Assembly: GCA_945883235.1 (NCBI GenBank)
Contig: CAMCXF010000005.1
Location: forward strand, 78,301-142,300
Length of the DNA stretch: 64,000 nt
Direction of reading: 5' to 3'
Source: Phenylobacterium deserti
Lineage (GTDB): Bacteria > Pseudomonadota > Alphaproteobacteria > Caulobacterales > Caulobacteraceae
The notes below the pieces were generated by a model that had not been told where the DNA came from, searched no databases, and saw nothing but the letters and a program-made list of their open reading frames with translations. Each line of letters begins with the position of its first letter. Positions within the stretch are counted from its first letter, which is position 1. The position numbers were made by a program, and so were the translations under genes. Shown here piece by piece: positions 62,262-64,000 of the stretch.

Positions 62262-63427
62262 TGGGCGGCCTTCCCGGCGGCTTGCGGCGGTCCGACCTCG
62301 ACTTGCGGCTGCGGCGTGGGCACGGCTCTGGAGCGGAATACGTCGGGGGGCAGAATGATAGGAGCGCTGGCGCCCTTGGCGTCGATCACCACCTTGTTGG
62401 AGCGTGCCAGGATGCGTTCCATCGATTCGATGTACAGGCGGTCGCGCGTGACGCCCGGCGCCCTGCGATACTCGGCATGGATCTGGTTGAAGCGGGCGGC
62501 TTCTCCCTGGGCGTCCCGGACCGCCTGCTCGCGATAGCCTTCCGAGGCTTGCAGGACCTTGGATGCATCACCCTTGGCCTCGTTGATCACCCGGTTGCGA
62601 TAGGTGTTGGCCTCGTTGATCGCGCCAGCGGCGTCCTGCTCGGCGTTCGTTACCGCGCGGAAGGCCGAAACCACCTCGGGCGGCGGGTTGGCCGAACGGA
62701 TCTGGACCTCGACGATCGTGATGCCGGATTTCCAGCTGTCGAGCGTGCGCTGCATCAGGTCAGCCGTCTGAAGCTGCACCTGGCCGCGCCCGGTCGAGAT
62801 GATCGGCTGCAGCGGCGTTTTGCCGACGACTTCGCGCATGGCGCTCTCGGCTACGGCCTTGACTGCATCGTCGGGTGCGCGGGTTGCAAACAGATAGGCC
62901 TTGGGGTCGGCGACCCGCCAGGTGATGCTGAAATCCAGATCGATGATCTGCTCGTCGCCGGTGAGCATCTGGCTCTCCTTCGGCGCGTCGCCCTCACCTT
63001 GTCCGCCGACGTCAGTCCGGCGCAGGGAGGTGACCGAGACCTTCTCGACCTTCTCGATGGGGAAGGGCAGGCGGTAGTTCGGCCCCGGCCCCGAAATCCG
63101 TGAAAAGGCACCGAACGTCAGGACGACGCCGCGTTCGCTGGGCTGGATGATATAGAACCCCGAAAGAGCCCAGAGGCCAACCGCACCGGCGCCGATCGCA
63201 ACGAGCGCACCGGGTTTGATGTTGCCACCAGGTCCGCCGAACATGTCGCCCAGCCGGTGTTGCAGCCGTTCGAAGACCTCATTCAGGTCTGGACCGCCGG
63301 GACCGCCGGGACCACGGGGTCCACGGGGACCGCCGCCCTGGGGGCGTTTGGGTGGGTCCTTGCGGTCGCCATCGCCGCCAGAAGGGGCACCCCACGGTCC
63401 GGGGTTCGCATTATCGTTCCAAGGCAT
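62258..63427 (-). CDS. hflK: HflK, modulator of FtsH
   Basis: A 389-aa SPFH protein. The N-terminal 70 residues are Gly/Pro/Arg-rich with GGGPRGPRGPGGPGG, typical of HflK. Then a membrane helix (GAVGLWALSGFYII), the SPFH core (GVVLTFGAFSRISGPGPNYRLPFPIEKVEKVSV) and a coiled-coil region (TNAEQDAAGAINEANTYRNRVINEAKGDASKVLQASEGYREQAV). It is first in the hflK-hflC pair. The start at 63427 (MPWNDNANPGPWG) is supported by the PWNN-like N-terminus of the family. Confidence 0.95.
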   Translation of the reverse strand: MPWNDNANPGPWGAPSGGDGDRKDPPKRPQGGGPRGPRGPGGPGGPDLNEVFERLQHRLGDMFGGPGGNIKPGALVAIGAGAVGLWALSGFYIIQPSERGVVLTFGAFSRISGPGPNYRLPFPIEKVEKVSVTSLRRTDVGGQGEGDAPKESQMLTGDEQIIDLDFSITWRVADPKAYLFATRAPDDAVKAVAESAMREVVGKTPLQPIISTGRGQVQLQTADLMQRTLDSWKSGITIVEVQIRSANPPPEVVSAFRAVTNAEQDAAGAINEANTYRNRVINEAKGDASKVLQASEGYREQAVRDAQGEAARFNQIHAEYRRAPGVTRDRLYIESMERILARSNKVVIDAKGASAPIILPPDVFRSRAVPTPQPQVEVGPPQAAGKAAQ

Positions 63428-63540
63428 CAGCCGGTACGTATCATCCGTGGGCCTGGGTCCATTAAGCCCACAGTGGGCTTGTAAACCGGCGCAGTGAGCC
63501 GGATATGTGACGCCACCAGCACGAAGGCAAGTCCAAGAGC

Positions 63541-64000
63541 ATGAGTGAATTCACCGGACCGGACCGTACAGCGATCCTGAAGGCCCTGGATCAGGTCATC
63601 GACCCCAAGTCCGGGGCGGGTCTGACGAGCGCCGGTCTGGTCCGTGGACTGGTGTTGCGCAGTGGTCGCGTGGCCTTCATGCTGGAAGTGGCGCCGGGCG
63701 ATATCGACGTCTATCGGCAGGTTCGGGATCGCGCCGAAGATGTCCTGGCCGATCTGGACGGCGTCGAATCGGCCCAGGTCGTGCTGACCACCGAGGTTCA
63801 GGGGCCCAGCGCGGCCCCACCGCCGTCCGGGCCGGGGTTCAAGGTCAGCCCGCGTCGGCCCCTGCCCGGCGAAACCCCGCCGGCGCGGCGCGCACGCATT
63901 GCCGAGGACCCGGGTGCTGCGCTGCATCCCATGGTCAGCGCCGAACACCCTCCGCATGTGAAAAAAGTCATCGCCATCGCCAGCGGCAAGGGCGGCGTCG
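63541..64000 (+). CDS. apbC: Mrp/ApbC-family iron-sulfur carrier ATPase, N-terminal part (runs off the window)
   Basis: Only 153 codons are present. The start MSEFTGPDRTAILKALDQVIDPKSGAGL leads into a MIP18/DUF59-type domain. After a Pro/Ala-rich linker (about 85-135) the P-loop ATPase begins at VKKVIAIASGKGGV, the deviant Walker A of Mrp/NBP35 proteins. These carry Fe-S clusters to apoproteins. It is divergent from hflK, as in several alphaproteobacteria. Confidence 0.92.
   Translation, partial: MSEFTGPDRTAILKALDQVIDPKSGAGLTSAGLVRGLVLRSGRVAFMLEVAPGDIDVYRQVRDRAEDVLADLDGVESAQVVLTTEVQGPSAAPPPSGPGFKVSPRRPLPGETPPARRARIAEDPGAALHPMVSAEHPPHVKKVIAIASGKGGV

Noticed and set aside
1..64000. CRISPR arrays, insertion sequences, prophage and integrase genes, tRNAs and rRNAs.
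   Set aside because: I scanned the intergenic regions and the translated frames and found no spaced direct repeats, transposase or integrase motifs, or cloverleaf sequences apart from the tmRNA acceptor.

Overview
This is 64 kb of GC-rich chromosome from an alphaproteobacterium of the order Caulobacterales (Caulobacter/Phenylobacterium/Brevundimonas group). The main reasons are an intact ctrA cell-cycle regulator (34.9-35.6 kb) with GANTC sites and CtrA-like half-sites upstream, a Caulobacter-type flagellar operon fliF-fliG-flbE-fliN-flbD-flhA headed by a TTAA-N7-TTAAC CtrA box, a separate fliI-fliJ pair, a circularly permuted two-piece tmRNA encoding the tag AANDNFAEEVRLAA, and an alpha-type SspB. 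I see no rRNA, tRNA, CRISPR array, insertion sequence, integrase or phage module. The window is core chromosome with small accessory pockets.

Layout. 0-7 kb: the start of a 5-oxoprolinase/hydantoinase-like gene, a TerB-DnaJ protein, lipid-type oxidative genes (monooxygenase-fold protein, acyl-CoA dehydrogenase, CYP153-like P450, Old Yellow Enzyme) and two secreted proteins. 6.8-13 kb: an SMP-30 lactonase coupled to an unlisted 51-aa membrane protein, the thyA-mazG-like-folA nucleotide operon, DUF924, an RcnB-type secreted protein, a Zur/Fur regulator and a repeat-rich DUF4167 protein. 13-22 kb: prfA, a secreted protein, MOSC and prmC (release factor 1 and its methylase in one run), then ptsP, a RodZ-like protein and ispG. 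22-32 kb: a second P450, a membrane-fused alpha/beta hydrolase, an Fe-S-type HTH regulator divergent from an MFS pump, an alpha/beta hydrolase broken by an amber codon, chrA, a zinc alcohol dehydrogenase, an FkbM methyltransferase and arsC. 32-48 kb: a membrane M28 peptidase, ctrA and the flagellar genes, with a second chrA broken by an opal codon and coupled to a secreted low-MW phosphatase-like gene between them. 48-54 kb: a beta-lactamase-fold/membrane protein frameshifted in a 10-nt homopolymer, a C13 peptidase, a thioesterase, sspB, an MntA-HepT pair and ssrA. 54-64 kb: ilvN and ilvB (separated by about 2 kb of other genes, ilvB with an attenuator and a leader peptide), miaA and serB sharing a CATG start, a HAD phosphatase, hflK-hflC and the start of an Mrp ATPase.

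How the parts relate. CtrA made here probably drives the fliF operon through the box at 47850-47865. FlbD, made inside that operon, is the sigma-54 activator for later flagellar genes. SspB and tmRNA, about 1.5 kb apart, act in one pathway: tagging of stalled nascent chains and delivery to ClpXP. thyA, the MazG-like gene and folA form one folate/dTMP unit. Three genes carry single-base disruptions (amber, opal, homopolymer shift). The sequence alone cannot separate real decay or phase variation from base-call error.
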